This document shows, one piece after another, positions 42,237 to 53,209 of a DNA stretch of 64,000 bases. Position 1 is the first letter of the stretch. The number at the start of each line of letters is the position of its first letter. The notes beneath the pieces are model-generated. The model saw nothing but the letters and a program-made list of their open reading frames with translations. It was not told the origin of the DNA and ran no database searches. This stretch comes from Streptomyces sp. TN58 (GTDB taxonomy: Bacteria; Actinomycetota; Actinomycetes; Streptomycetales; Streptomycetaceae): positions 4,062,501 to 4,126,500 of the forward strand of contig NZ_CP018870.1 of assembly GCF_001941845.1 (NCBI RefSeq). The letters are read 5' to 3'. A program made the translations under genes and the position numbers.

Positions 42237-43471
42237 GCCCGCACCTCCAGTTCTTCCAGTCCTCGGCCCGGTATCTGCGCTCGCAGGCGGAACCGGCCGT
42301 CGCCGACGAGGCCGGCTTCCAGCGTCCCTTCCAGTACGGCGAGCCGTTCGCGCAGGCCGGCCAGACCGGAGCCGGGCGGCCCGGCGGGGGTCTGCGGCGC
42401 CCCGTCGTTCTCCACGACCAGCGTGACGGCTCCGCCCTCCAGGGCGGTCAGCCGGATCAGGCAGCGTTGCGCGTCCCCGTGCCGCAGCACGTTCGTGGTG
42501 GCCTCGCGGACCACCCAGCCGAGCGCCGACTGGACCTCGGAGGGCAGTTCGGGTGCGGTCCCGAAGTCGACGCGGCAGTCCATCCCGGCCGCGCTGAGCA
42601 CTCCGCGCGCGCCCTCCAGTTCCACCGCGAGGTCCGCTTCCCGGTAGCCGCGCACCACGTCCCGTACCTCCCGCTGCGATTCCCGGGCGATCCGCTGGAC
42701 CTCGATCATCTGCTCCACGGCCTCCGGGCGTTCGCGTCGGGCCAGCTGTACCGCCAGCTCGCTCTTGAGGGCGATGACCGCCAGGTTGCGGCCCATCACG
42801 TCGTGCAGGTCCCGGCCGAAGCGCAGCCGTTCCTCGGCCACCGCGAGCCGGGCCTGGACCTCGCGTGAGCGGTCCAGCTCGTAGACGGTGGTCAGCAGCC
42901 ACGCCGAGAACCCGCAGGTGGCGCCGAAGAACAGGCTGCCCAGCAGTACGCCGACGGCGTACCCGAGCGCCGTGGCGGCCGGTATGCCCAGGGCGAGCGC
43001 GGCCATTCCGGTCGAGACCGCCGCAGCCGCGGGGACGTACCACATGCGCTTCACGGGCCGCAGGCACAGGACCAGGGATCCGGAGGCGAACCAGGTCAGT
43101 CCCGCCACCAGCGTCGGTGCCATGGCCGGTTCGGATATGTGGCCGGTCACCCGGAGGATCAGGACGCCGAGGACGCACGCGGCCGTCGCGGCGGCAGTCG
43201 CCAGCGCCAGCCGGGTGGGGTGCTCGCGTCGCCCCAACACCCAGTGCAGCGCCTTGGAGGTGAGCACCCCGCACAGGATGGCGTGGGCGAACACCAGCAG
43301 GAAGAGCGACACCGCCACCGCTGCGGGGGACTCCCTCGCCGCGGAGGCCACGGGGGCCAAGCCGAACGACGTGATCTCCAGGAGCACGAAGAGGTGGAAC
43401 GACCCCCGCGTGTACAGCTCGATCTTCCCCGCACTGCTGCGGTTCTTCCACCATCCCGTCAACTTCGGCAC
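42233..43471 (-). CDS. NarL-type sensor histidine kinase (HisKA_3)
   Basis: 412 residues from a proposed GTG at 43471. Several hydrophobic helices (about 30-210) form the membrane sensor, with little extracytoplasmic sequence, so an intramembrane-sensing kinase is likely. The HisKA_3 box is AEERLRFGRDLHDVMGRNLAVIALKSELA (His near 243), followed by an HATPase with WVVREATTNVLRHGDAQRC and GSGLAGLRERLAVLEG. It lies directly downstream of an ABC transporter, the arrangement of antibiotic- or envelope-stress-sensing systems such as LiaS/BceS-like modules. Confidence 0.93.
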   Translation of the reverse strand: MPKLTGWWKNRSSAGKIELYTRGSFHLFVLLEITSFGLAPVASAARESPAAVAVSLFLLVFAHAILCGVLTSKALHWVLGRREHPTRLALATAAATAACVLGVLILRVTGHISEPAMAPTLVAGLTWFASGSLVLCLRPVKRMWYVPAAAAVSTGMAALALGIPAATALGYAVGVLLGSLFFGATCGFSAWLLTTVYELDRSREVQARLAVAEERLRFGRDLHDVMGRNLAVIALKSELAVQLARRERPEAVEQMIEVQRIARESQREVRDVVRGYREADLAVELEGARGVLSAAGMDCRVDFGTAPELPSEVQSALGWVVREATTNVLRHGDAQRCLIRLTALEGGAVTLVVENDGAPQTPAGPPGSGLAGLRERLAVLEGTLEAGLVGDGRFRLRAQIPGRGLEELEVRA

Positions 43472-43493
43472 TGGGCCCGTCCCCCGACTCGTT

Positions 43494-44258
43494 CTACCGG
43501 CGCGGTTCCCAGCGGAACCACCGCTGGACAGCAAACACGCTGATCACGATCCAGGCCAGCGTGGTGAGGCCGGCACCGAGCAGGTCCCCGCCCGCGGCGC
43601 CGCCGCTCCAGCCGGCCCGTACGAGTGCCATCACGCCGCTCAGCGGCAGCAGTTCGCACACCGAGGCCACCGCGTCCGGCAGCGCGTCGGTCGGGGCGAA
43701 CATCCCCGAGCCGAGCACGGTCGCCAGGAACAGCGGCAGCGTGGTGAGGCCGGCGGTCTCCACGGTGCGGGTGAACGCGCTGGTCACGGCGGACAGCGCG
43801 GCGAGCAGCAGGACGCCGGCGAGGACGGCCGTCACGAGCAGCAGCGGGCTGCGCGGCATGCGCACGTCCAGGGCGGCCGCCCCGGCGACCGCGAGGACGG
43901 CGACCTGGGCCAGCGCGAGGGCGGCGGCGGGCAGTGCGGTGCCCGCCAGGATCTCCACGTCGCTCGCCTCGCCGGTCCGCAGCCGCTTCAGGACGAGCTC
44001 CTCGCGGCGGGCGACGTAGGAGGAGACCAGGTTCATGTGGACGACGAGGAGCAGCACCATGCCGATCCCGCCGGTCAGGGTGGCCTCGCCCACGGCCTGG
44101 GCGCCCTCGGCCCCGTCGAGGGAGGAGCGCAGGACGAACACCATCAGCAGCGGCATCAGCAGGGCCAGGGTGAGCGTGGCCCGGTTGCGCACCAGCAGGG
44201 TGAGTTCGGAGCGGCCGAGTGCGGTGATCCGGCCGGTGTTGAGGGTGAGCGTGTTCAT
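43494..44258 (-). CDS. ABC-2 type transporter permease
   Basis: 254 residues with six hydrophobic segments. ABC-2 permease features are ALGRSELTLLVRNRATLTLALLMPLLMVFVL, GIGMVLLLVVHMNLVSSYVARREELVLKRLRTGEASDVEILAGTALPA and LPLSGVMALVRAG. It pairs with the upstream ATPase (four-base overlap) to form an exporter, likely for a drug or lipid. Confidence 0.93.
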   Translation of the reverse strand: MNTLTLNTGRITALGRSELTLLVRNRATLTLALLMPLLMVFVLRSSLDGAEGAQAVGEATLTGGIGMVLLLVVHMNLVSSYVARREELVLKRLRTGEASDVEILAGTALPAAALALAQVAVLAVAGAAALDVRMPRSPLLLVTAVLAGVLLLAALSAVTSAFTRTVETAGLTTLPLFLATVLGSGMFAPTDALPDAVASVCELLPLSGVMALVRAGWSGGAAGGDLLGAGLTTLAWIVISVFAVQRWFRWEPRR

Positions 44259-45199
44259 CGGGTCCCCGCCATCGTGTCCTCGGTACGGCCGCCGGTGTCG
44301 CGGCGGCTGTGGGCGATCTCCAGGAAGGCCTCCTCCAGGGAGGCGGACCGGGCGTCGAGTCCGGCCAGTTCGACGTCGTTCTCCCGGGCCCAGCCGAGCA
44401 GTTCGGTCAGGTCCGCCTGGAGGCGTCCGGTACGGATCTCCACGCGCTGCCCGGAGGCCGCCGCCCGCAGCGTCAGCGGGAGCCGGGCGGCGGGCACCCC
44501 GTCGGGCAGGGTGAAGCGGATCCGGGCCGGGCGGGTGGCGGTCACCTCTGCCGGGGTTCCGGACAGGACGAGTTCGCCGTCGTGGAGGATCGCGAGGCGG
44601 TCCGCGAGCTCCTCGGCCTCCTCCAGGTAGTGCGTGGTCAGCAGTACGGTGGTGCCCTGTTCGCGCAGCTCGCGGACCAGCGCCCAGGTGTCCCGGCGCC
44701 CCTCGGGGTCCATGCCGGTGGTCGGCTCGTCCAGGAAGAGCACCTCGGGCCGGCCGAGCAGGGCCAGCGCCAGGTCGAGGCGCCGCCGCTCACCGCCGGA
44801 CAGCTGCTTCACCCGTACGGAGGACCGTGCTGCCAGGCCGACCATCTCCAGCACCTCGGCCGCCGGGCGGGCGCCGGTGGTGACACCGCCCCACATCCGC
44901 ACGGTCTCGGCGACCGACAGGTCGGAGGGGAACCCGCCCTCCTGGAGCATGACCCCGGTGCGCGGCCGGACCTCGGCCCGCCGGGCGAAGGGGTCGAGGC
45001 CGAAGACCCGCACCTGGCCGGCGCTCGGCGCGGCCAGTCCCTCCAGCAGTTCGACGGTGGAGGTCTTGCCGGCGCCGTTGGTGCCGAGCAGGGCGAAGAC
45101 CTCGCCCCGCGCCACGGAGAAGGAGACGCCCCGTACGGCTTCGAACCCTCCGGAGTAGCCGCGGCGCAGGTCCCGCGCTTCGATCACGGTGTCAGTCAT
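44255..45199 (-). CDS. ABC transporter ATP-binding protein (DrrA-like)
   Basis: 314 residues. Walker A LLGTNGAGKTSTVELL, Q-loop GVMLQEGGFP, signature LSGGERRRLDLALAL, Walker B EVLFLDEPTTGMDP and H-loop LLTTHYLEEAEELADRLAIL. The C-terminal domain (IRFTLPDGVPAARLPLTLRAAASGQRVEI) is of the DrrA/CcmA kind. It heads the four-gene operon and may be induced by the compound it helps export. Confidence 0.95.
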   Translation of the reverse strand: MTDTVIEARDLRRGYSGGFEAVRGVSFSVARGEVFALLGTNGAGKTSTVELLEGLAAPSAGQVRVFGLDPFARRAEVRPRTGVMLQEGGFPSDLSVAETVRMWGGVTTGARPAAEVLEMVGLAARSSVRVKQLSGGERRRLDLALALLGRPEVLFLDEPTTGMDPEGRRDTWALVRELREQGTTVLLTTHYLEEAEELADRLAILHDGELVLSGTPAEVTATRPARIRFTLPDGVPAARLPLTLRAAASGQRVEIRTGRLQADLTELLGWARENDVELAGLDARSASLEEAFLEIAHSRRDTGGRTEDTMAGTR

Positions 45200-45318
45200 G
45201 ACTCAAGCGTCGCGGCGCCCGGAGCGGGCCGGCAGTGCGCGCTGTCATGACCGGGGATGACATTTGTCAGGAGGCCCGGCGGAAGCATGAGGAGCCATAA
45301 GGACGGGAGCCGATACGA

Positions 45319-45351
45319 CGAAGGCCCCGATCGCAATGATCGGGGCCTTCG
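45319..45351 (-). terminator. Hairpin after tRNA-Gly(GCC) copy 2
   Basis: CGAAGGCCCCGATC (45319-45332) and its complement (45338-45351) form a 14-bp stem with a 5-base loop, 8 bases past the tRNA. Confidence 0.78.
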
Positions 45352-45358
45352 CTCACAG

Positions 45359-45431
<73 letters not shown>

Positions 45432-45503
45432 AAGCAGTGCACTGCCGGAGCAGTACGTGCATCACTCTACCCGATCCACCGGAGTGGTCGGAAAGTCATG
45501 CAG

Positions 45504-45575
45504 AGCGGGTGACAGGAATCGCACACTGCGCCTTCCCTCTGGAAGAGGGATGTTCTGCTACTGAACTACACCCGC
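45504..45575 (-). tRNA. Atypical tRNA-Gly (anticodon TCC) with aberrant T-arm
   Basis: The acceptor stem GCGGGTG/CACCCGC, D-stem GTTC/GAAC and anticodon stem TCCCT-CTTCCAG-AGGGA are perfect, giving anticodon TCC. The T-arm does not follow the canonical plan: after AGGCG it reads CAGTG-TGCGATT-CCTGT, so the 5-bp stem fails and the universally conserved GTTC (53-56) is GTGC. A 4-bp stem with a 10-base loop is the best alternative. The D-loop is AGTAGCA, with A instead of G at position 18. See findings for the comparison with non-ribosomal glycine tRNAs. Confidence 0.85.
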
Positions 45576-45663
45576 ACGACCTCGGAGGCTCTGACCTGCG
45601 GCCTCGCCCCTCGGCGTGATCCACACATTAGCCGATGGGAGGGGGTGGATGGCAAATCGGCCC

Positions 45664-45981
45664 TCAGTGGGCCGCGTTGTAGGCCTCGTAGATCTTCTTG
45701 GGGATGCGGCCCCGCGGCGGCACGTCGTGCTGGTTGGACCGGGCCCAGGCGCGGACGACCGCCGGGTCGGGGGCGACGGAGGTGTGCTTGAAGGCCTTCC
45801 CCGAGCGGGACTGGCGGCGGCCGGCGGCCACGAACGGCTCCAGGCTCTTCCGCAGTTTCTTTGCGTTGGCGACATTGAGGTCGATCTCGTAGGACTTCCC
45901 GTCCAGGGCGAACATGACCGTTTCCGCCGCTTCTCCGCCATCGATGTCGTCGGAGAGCGTGACCACTACGCGCTGCGCCAC
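45664..45981 (-). CDS. lsrL: Lsr2-like nucleoid-associated protein (LsrL)
   Basis: 105 residues from a GTG (AAGGGA upstream). The N-terminal dimerisation domain is AQRVVVTLSDDIDGGEAAETVMFALDGKSYEIDLNVANAKKLRKSL; the C-terminal AT-hook-like DNA-binding domain is DPAVVRAWARSNQHDVPPRGRIPKKIYEAYNAAH, with the PRGRI insertion loop that reads AT-rich minor groove. Lsr2 proteins silence horizontally acquired and specialised-metabolite genes. Streptomyces usually have two; the copy beside purSQL is, as I recall, LsrL. The 326-base region upstream is unusually AT-rich for this genome. Confidence 0.92.
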   Translation of the reverse strand: MAQRVVVTLSDDIDGGEAAETVMFALDGKSYEIDLNVANAKKLRKSLEPFVAAGRRQSRSGKAFKHTSVAPDPAVVRAWARSNQHDVPPRGRIPKKIYEAYNAAH

Positions 45982-46307
45982 GGATATCGGTCCCTTCGTG
46001 CGACGCCGCCAGCTGCTGACGTGCGGCGATGTCGCCTGTTCGGATGTTTTGGGGCAATGCAACTTTCGTCCGGAATCCCGGTTGATTCCTTTGTACCTCG
46101 ATTCCCATTGCATTGCGAAGCTCAGTTAATTCTCTCCGCGTGTCCCGCCGCAATGCCGGGTGCGTGGTTTTCCTGCGGATTTTGCGAAGCGTTGGTGAAG
46201 CCGAAACTGCCCGGTGATCAAGGCCGTCCGATATCTACCCGCGTAGAAATTTCGGCCGGGTACGCTGAAGGAACCGCCTTGCACCAACCACCTCATCGGG
46301 AGTGCCA
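45982..46307. other. AT-richer divergent intergenic region between lsrL and purS
   Basis: No gene is seen. Much lower GC than the surroundings, with a 9-bp inverted repeat GCAATGCAA (46054-46062) / TTGCATTGC (46108-46116). It should contain the lsrL and purS promoters; TACGCT at 46261-46266 is a possible -10 for purS. Confidence 0.6.
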
Positions 46308-46553
46308 GTGGCACGCGTCGTAGTCGACGTCATGCTCAAGCCGGAGATCCTCGACCCCCAGGGCCAGGCGGTGCAGCGTGCACTGCCGCGCCTGGGCTTC
46401 GAGGGGATCGCCGACGTCCGTCAGGGGAAGCGCTTCGAACTGGAAGTGGAGGGACCGGTCGACCAGGCCGCCCTCGATCGCATCCACAAGATGGCCGAAA
46501 CGTTCCTCGCCAACACCGTCATCGAAGACTTCACCGTGAAGGTCGAGGCCTGA
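46308..46553 (+). CDS. purS: Phosphoribosylformylglycinamidine synthase subunit PurS
   Basis: 81 residues. PurS links PurL and PurQ in the FGAM synthase complex and helps channel ammonia. The sequence [48 protein letters not shown] is typical. The GTG at 46308 has GGGAG five bases upstream; a GTG at 46302 is less well placed. It starts the purS-purQ-purL operon. Confidence 0.97.
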   Translation: MARVVVDVMLKPEILDPQGQAVQRALPRLGFEGIADVRQGKRFELEVEGPVDQAALDRIHKMAETFLANTVIEDFTVKVEA

Positions 46554-46555
46554 CG

Positions 46556-47232
46556 GTGACCACTCGCATCGGTGTCGTCACGTTCCCCGGAACGCTCGAC
46601 GACCGTGACTCGCTGCGCGCCGTCCGCCTCGCCGGGGCAGAGCCCGTCTCGCTGTGGCACCGCGACAAGGACCTGCACCAGGTCGACGCGGTCGTCCTCG
46701 CGGGCGGCTTCTCCTACGGGGACTACCTGCGCGCCGGAGCCATCTCCCGCTTCTCGCCGGTGATGGAGACCATCATCGAGCAGGCCCGGGGCGGCATGCC
46801 CGTCCTCGGCATCTGCAACGGCTTCCAGGTCCTCACCGAGGCCCACCTGCTGCCGGGGGCGATGCTCCGCAACAACCACCTGCACTTCATCTGCCGCGAC
46901 CAGAAGCTGCGGGTGGAGACCGCGGAGACCGCGTGGACCAGCGACTACACCGCCGGCCAGGAGATCTCCGTACCGCTCAAGAACATGGACGGCCGGTACG
47001 TCGCCGACGAGCGCACGCTCGACGAACTGGAGGCCGAGGGCCGAGTGGCCTTCCGGTACCTGGACATGAACCCGAACGGGTCGCTCCGCGACATCGCCGG
47101 CATCACCAACGCCCAGGGCAACGTCGTCGGCCTCATGCCGCACCCCGAGCACGCGGTCGAACCGCTGATCGGCACCGGCGGCACCGACGGCCTCCCGTTC
47201 TTCACGTCGGTCCTGAAGAAGCTGGTCAGCGC

Positions 47233-47236
<4 letters not shown>
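46556..47236 (+). CDS. purQ: Phosphoribosylformylglycinamidine synthase subunit PurQ (glutaminase)
   Basis: 226 residues of the class I glutamine amidotransferase fold. The nucleophile Cys is in [23 protein letters not shown], and the His-Glu pair in [13 protein letters not shown]; the start is [32 protein letters not shown]. It starts two bases after purS and overlaps purL by ATGA, so the three subunits are translated together. Confidence 0.98.
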
Positions 47237-49482
<2,246 letters not shown>

Positions 49483-49510
49483 TCGACGCCACGCACGGCG
49501 AGAACACGAC

Positions 49511-49545
49511 CGGGGCCCCGCACGCAGTCCGCGTGCGGAGCCCCG
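49511..49545 (+). terminator. Terminator of the purSQL operon
   Basis: CGGGGCCCCGCACGC (49511-49525) pairs, with one mismatch, with 49531-49545 around a 5-base loop, 28 bases after the purL stop. Confidence 0.8.
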
Positions 49546-49621
49546 GCCGTGCCGCCTGCCCCGCTGCTCGGCGGCTGTTCGGGCGGTGCGCGGGCGGCGC
49601 CGGATCGGGCAGACTCCCGGC

Positions 49622-50404
49622 ATGGCACCCAAGACCCGCAAGTACGACGACGCCAAGATCAGGGCGGCCGTGATCGCACAGTTCGGCCATGTCGGACGGG
49701 CCGTGGGGCAGTTGGAGCCCGAGCAGCTGCAGCGGCCCAGCGGGCTCGGGGACTGGACCGTCGCCGACCTCGCCGCGCACATCGCGTGGATCGCCGACTC
49801 GCTGGCCGCGGGCCTGGCGCGGCCGCCCGCCGCCGTCTCCGAGCTGACGGCCGTCGAATGGCCCTTCGCCACCGCCTCCCTCGCCGGGAAGATCTCCGAG
49901 GCGACCCGGGAGACCCTGGCCGGCGCGCCCCTGCCCGCGCTCTACGACCGGGCGGCCGCCGCTCTGGCCCGGGAGCTCGCGGCGAACCGGGGCGGGCGTG
50001 TGCTCCAGCTGTGGATCGGGGACATGACCCTGGCCGACTTCCTGGTCACCAGAACGGTGGAGCTGGTGGTCCACACCGACGACCTGAACCGGGCCGCGGG
50101 ACTGGACATCCCGATCGAGCGGCAGGCGCTGGCCGCCTGCACCCGGCTGCTCGCCGACGCCCTGGCCCTGCGGGCCCCCGGCGGGTCGGTCGAGGTACGG
50201 ATCCCGCCCTTCGCGGTGGTCCAGTGCATCGAGGGCCCACGCCACACCCGCGGCACGCCGCCCAACGTGGTGGAGACCGACCCGCTGACCTGGATCCGGC
50301 TCGCGACGGGCCGTACCTCGTGGGACGCGGCGCTCGACGGGGGCCGGGTGCGGGCCGGCGGCGAACGGGCCGACCTGTCGGCGCTGCTCCCCCTGATGAG
50401 CTGA
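49622..50404 (+). CDS. Maleylpyruvate isomerase-like / sterol-carrier family protein (DinB fold)
   Basis: 260 residues. The DinB-like helical bundle has the conserved GDWTVADLAAHIAWIADSLAAGLARPP (metal-ligand His) and RTVELVVHTDDLNRAAGLDIPIERQALAACTRLLADAL (second His), as in mycothiol-dependent maleylpyruvate isomerases. The C-terminal part (VEVRIPPFAVVQCIEGPRHTRGTPPNVVETDPLTWIRLATGRTSWDAAL) is the SCP2-like domain. Mycothiol-linked transfer or isomerisation is a family-level inference. It lies between purL and a META lipoprotein. Confidence 0.88.
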   Translation: MAPKTRKYDDAKIRAAVIAQFGHVGRAVGQLEPEQLQRPSGLGDWTVADLAAHIAWIADSLAAGLARPPAAVSELTAVEWPFATASLAGKISEATRETLAGAPLPALYDRAAAALARELAANRGGRVLQLWIGDMTLADFLVTRTVELVVHTDDLNRAAGLDIPIERQALAACTRLLADALALRAPGGSVEVRIPPFAVVQCIEGPRHTRGTPPNVVETDPLTWIRLATGRTSWDAALDGGRVRAGGERADLSALLPLMS

Positions 50405-50419
50405 GCGGGGGCCGCAGCC

Positions 50420-51265
50420 GTGGGGGAACCGATCGCCCGGGGTGTTCGTCCCAGGGGCATGCTCACCCTTCGGCACGTCCCCGTCCCCGCAGGGCTGGCC
50501 CTCGTCCTCGCGCTCGCCGCGGCCGGTTGCGGCCAGGCCGGTGAGGGCGCCGGCGCGGTGCTGCCCGACCCGGTGGGCCGCTGGTCCGTGGAGTCCCTGA
50601 CCACGGGCGGGCGCACCCTGCACGCCCCGGAAACAGCCCGTCTGGACATCGGCGAGAACCGGGCCGACGGCAACTACGGTTGCAACCGCTTCACGGCGGC
50701 CCTCTCCTTCGCCGGCACCTCCGCGGTGACGGTCACGCCCGGCGACACGACCGCCATGGCCTGCGCGGACATGGAGTTCGAGACGGCCTTCGCCAAGCTG
50801 TTCAGCGGCAGGCTCACCATCGACCGGGGGCCGGACCGGCTCACCCTGAAGACCGCCGACGGGAGCACGATCGCGATGACCTCCGAACCCGTCGTCCCGG
50901 ACGCTCCGCTGACCGCGGTCGAGTGGACCGTGCAGTCCCTGATCAGCGGCGGGTCTGTGTCCTCGCTGCCCGCGGGGGCCGCCGGCACGGCCCGGTTCAC
51001 CATCGCCGCCGACCTGTCGGTGAGCGGGAGCCTCGGCTGCAACCGGTTCAGCGCCCAGGCCACCCGGGACGGCGACCGGCTGACCTTCGGGCCGCTCACC
51101 ACCACGCGGATGGCGTGCGACGGCCCGGCGGGCGAGGTCGAGCGGAAGCTGACCGAAGTGTTCGCGAGCGGACCCCTCGTCCACGGCATCCAGGGTCGTC
51201 TGCTGACCCTCACCGCCGCGGACGGCAACGGCCTGATCGCGGAGGCGCCGTCCGACGCCGAATAG
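50420..51265 (+). CDS. META-domain lipoprotein
   Basis: 281 residues. A lipoprotein signal is present (AGLALVLALAAAGCGQAGE), with lipobox AAGC. Start either GTG 50420 (GCGGGGG upstream) or ATG 50459; the longer form has a 21-residue lead. Two META domains follow: VGRWSVESLTTGGRTLHAPETARLDIGENRADGNYGCNRFTAALSF and AVEWTVQSLISGG ... ADLSVSGSLGCNRFSAQAT, each with the conserved GCNRF box. META domains occur in HslJ-like heat-shock or secreted proteins; function unknown. It starts 15 bases after the DinB gene, so they may be co-transcribed. Confidence 0.9.
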   Translation: MGEPIARGVRPRGMLTLRHVPVPAGLALVLALAAAGCGQAGEGAGAVLPDPVGRWSVESLTTGGRTLHAPETARLDIGENRADGNYGCNRFTAALSFAGTSAVTVTPGDTTAMACADMEFETAFAKLFSGRLTIDRGPDRLTLKTADGSTIAMTSEPVVPDAPLTAVEWTVQSLISGGSVSSLPAGAAGTARFTIAADLSVSGSLGCNRFSAQATRDGDRLTFGPLTTTRMACDGPAGEVERKLTEVFASGPLVHGIQGRLLTLTAADGNGLIAEAPSDAE

Positions 51266-51598
51266 CCGCTGCGGCCCGTCGGCGGGCCTCTGAGGCGGTA
51301 CTCCGGCCCAGCCGGACCTCGTACGAACGCACAAGGCCCTGTCAGGCGGGACCGGCGGGCCCTCATGTAACGGATTGCCTTCCAGCGCCCGGCCCGAACC
51401 GACCTGCCGACGCTCCGGGAGGGTGACGGTCCGGTCACTGAGAGGCCCCGCGCACCCGGTACGGACCGAGAGGCCTTCGTAGGAATCGACAGGGCGCTCC
51501 GGCGCCGGCGCGCAGGCGCCCCGTCACCCTCTGTGCTGTGACATTTCCCGGCCGTCCCCAATTCGGACCAGTGGTCGATCTCGCCTACACTCGGGAGC
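51266..51598. other. Intergenic region upstream of purF
   Basis: 333 bases with no supported gene. It should carry the purF promoter; TACACT at 51587-51592, just 7 bases before the start, could only serve a leaderless-type transcript, and no convincing -35 is seen. Confidence 0.5.
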
Positions 51599-53116
51599 GT
51601 GCCTCGTGGTGATGGACGACTCAACCACGACCTGCTCCCCGGCGAAAAGGGCCCCCAGGACGCTTGCGGCGTCTTCGGTGTCTGGGCTCCGGGTGAAGAG
51701 GTCGCCAAGCTCACCTACTTCGGACTGTATGCGCTACAGCACCGTGGACAGGAGTCCGCGGGAATCGCTGTGAGCAACGGTTCCCAGATCCTCGTCTTCA
51801 AGGACATGGGACTCGTTTCCCAGGTCTTCGACGAAACCTCCCTCGGTTCGCTCCAAGGTCATATCGCGGTCGGTCACGCCCGCTATTCGACCACCGGCGC
51901 GTCCGTGTGGGAGAACGCGCAGCCCACTTTCCGCGCGACCGCCCACGGCTCCCTGGCCCTGGGTCACAACGGCAACCTGGTGAACACCGCCGAGCTCGCC
52001 GAGATGGTCGCCGACCTCCCCCGTCAGGACGGCCGTGCCACCCAGGTGGCCGCCACCAACGACACCGACCTGGTCACGGCCCTGCTGGCCGGCCAGGTGG
52101 ACGACGACGGCAAGCCCCTGACCATCGAGGAGTCGGCCGCCAAGGTCCTCCCGAAGGTCAAGGGAGCCTTCTCGCTCGTCTTCATGGACGAGGGAACCCT
52201 CTACACCGCCCGTGACCCGCAGGGCATCCGCCCGCTGGTCCTCGGCCGCCTGGAGCGCGGCTGGGTGGTGGCGAGTGAGACCGCCGCCCTCGACATCTGC
52301 GGCGCAAGCTTCGTCCGCGAGGTCGAGCCGGGCGAGCTCATCGCGATCGACGAGAACGGCCTGCGCACCTCCCGATTCGCGGAAGCGAAGCCCAAGGGCT
52401 GTGTCTTCGAGTACGTCTACCTGGCGCGCCCGGACACCGACATCGCCGGCCGGAACGTCTACCTCTCGCGTGTCGAGATGGGCCGGCGCCTGGCCAAGGA
52501 AGCCCCGGTCGAAGCCGACCTGGTGATAGCGACGCCGGAATCCGGTACGCCCGCCGCGGTCGGATACGCCGAGGCCAGCGGGATTCCGTACGGCTCGGGC
52601 CTGGTCAAGAACGCCTACGTGGGCCGGACCTTCATCCAGCCGTCGCAGACGATCCGCCAGCTCGGCATCCGCCTGAAGCTCAACCCCCTCAAGGAAGTCA
52701 TCCGGGGCAAGCGCCTGGTGGTCGTGGACGACTCGATCGTCCGCGGCAACACCCAGCGCGCGCTGGTCAAGATGCTTCGCGAGGCCGGCGCGGCCGAGGT
52801 CCACATCCGGATCTCCTCGCCGCCGGTGAAGTGGCCGTGCTTCTTCGGCATCGACTTCGCCACCCGGGCCGAGCTCATCGCCAACGGCATGACGGTCGAC
52901 GAGATCGCCACGTCGCTGGGCGCGGACTCCCTCTCGTACATCTCGATCGACGCGATGATCGAGGCGACGACGATCCAGAAGCCCAACCTCTGTCGTGCCT
53001 GCTTCGACGGCGAGTACCCGATGGACCTGCCCGACCCGCAGCTCCTCGGCAAGCAGCTCCTGGAGACCGAGCTGGCCGGCGGCGCGGACGCCGCCGACGC
53101 GCTCCGTCGCCCGTAA
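51599..53116 (+). CDS. purF: Amidophosphoribosyltransferase
   Basis: 505 residues. It makes phosphoribosylamine from PRPP and glutamine, the committed step of purine synthesis. The catalytic Cys is residue 23 (GPQDACGVFGVWAPGEEV), preceded by a propeptide that must be removed. The N-terminal glutaminase shows LQHRGQESAGIAVS and GHNGNLVNT; the PRTase domain has RLVVVDDSIVRGNT. Cysteines in KGCVFEY, KWPCFFGID and NLCRACFDGEYP form the [4Fe-4S] set of the Bacillus-type enzyme. GTG start with GGGAG very close. Confidence 0.98.
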   Translation: MPRGDGRLNHDLLPGEKGPQDACGVFGVWAPGEEVAKLTYFGLYALQHRGQESAGIAVSNGSQILVFKDMGLVSQVFDETSLGSLQGHIAVGHARYSTTGASVWENAQPTFRATAHGSLALGHNGNLVNTAELAEMVADLPRQDGRATQVAATNDTDLVTALLAGQVDDDGKPLTIEESAAKVLPKVKGAFSLVFMDEGTLYTARDPQGIRPLVLGRLERGWVVASETAALDICGASFVREVEPGELIAIDENGLRTSRFAEAKPKGCVFEYVYLARPDTDIAGRNVYLSRVEMGRRLAKEAPVEADLVIATPESGTPAAVGYAEASGIPYGSGLVKNAYVGRTFIQPSQTIRQLGIRLKLNPLKEVIRGKRLVVVDDSIVRGNTQRALVKMLREAGAAEVHIRISSPPVKWPCFFGIDFATRAELIANGMTVDEIATSLGADSLSYISIDAMIEATTIQKPNLCRACFDGEYPMDLPDPQLLGKQLLETELAGGADAADALRRP

Positions 53117-53134
53117 GTCCCCGGCTCGACCTGC

Positions 53135-53172
53135 GCGGGGCCCTGTCTTTCAGGCTTTTCCCAGGGCCCCGC
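53135..53172 (+). terminator. Hairpin in the purF-purM gap
   Basis: GCGGGGCCCTG (53135-53145) and CAGGGCCCCGC (53162-53172) form an 11-bp stem with a T-rich 16-base loop between the purF stop and the purM start. It may reduce read-through or be a processing signal. Confidence 0.6.
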
Positions 53173-53209
53173 ACCAACCGCAGTAACGACACGAAAGCTC
53201 TCTCCTGTC

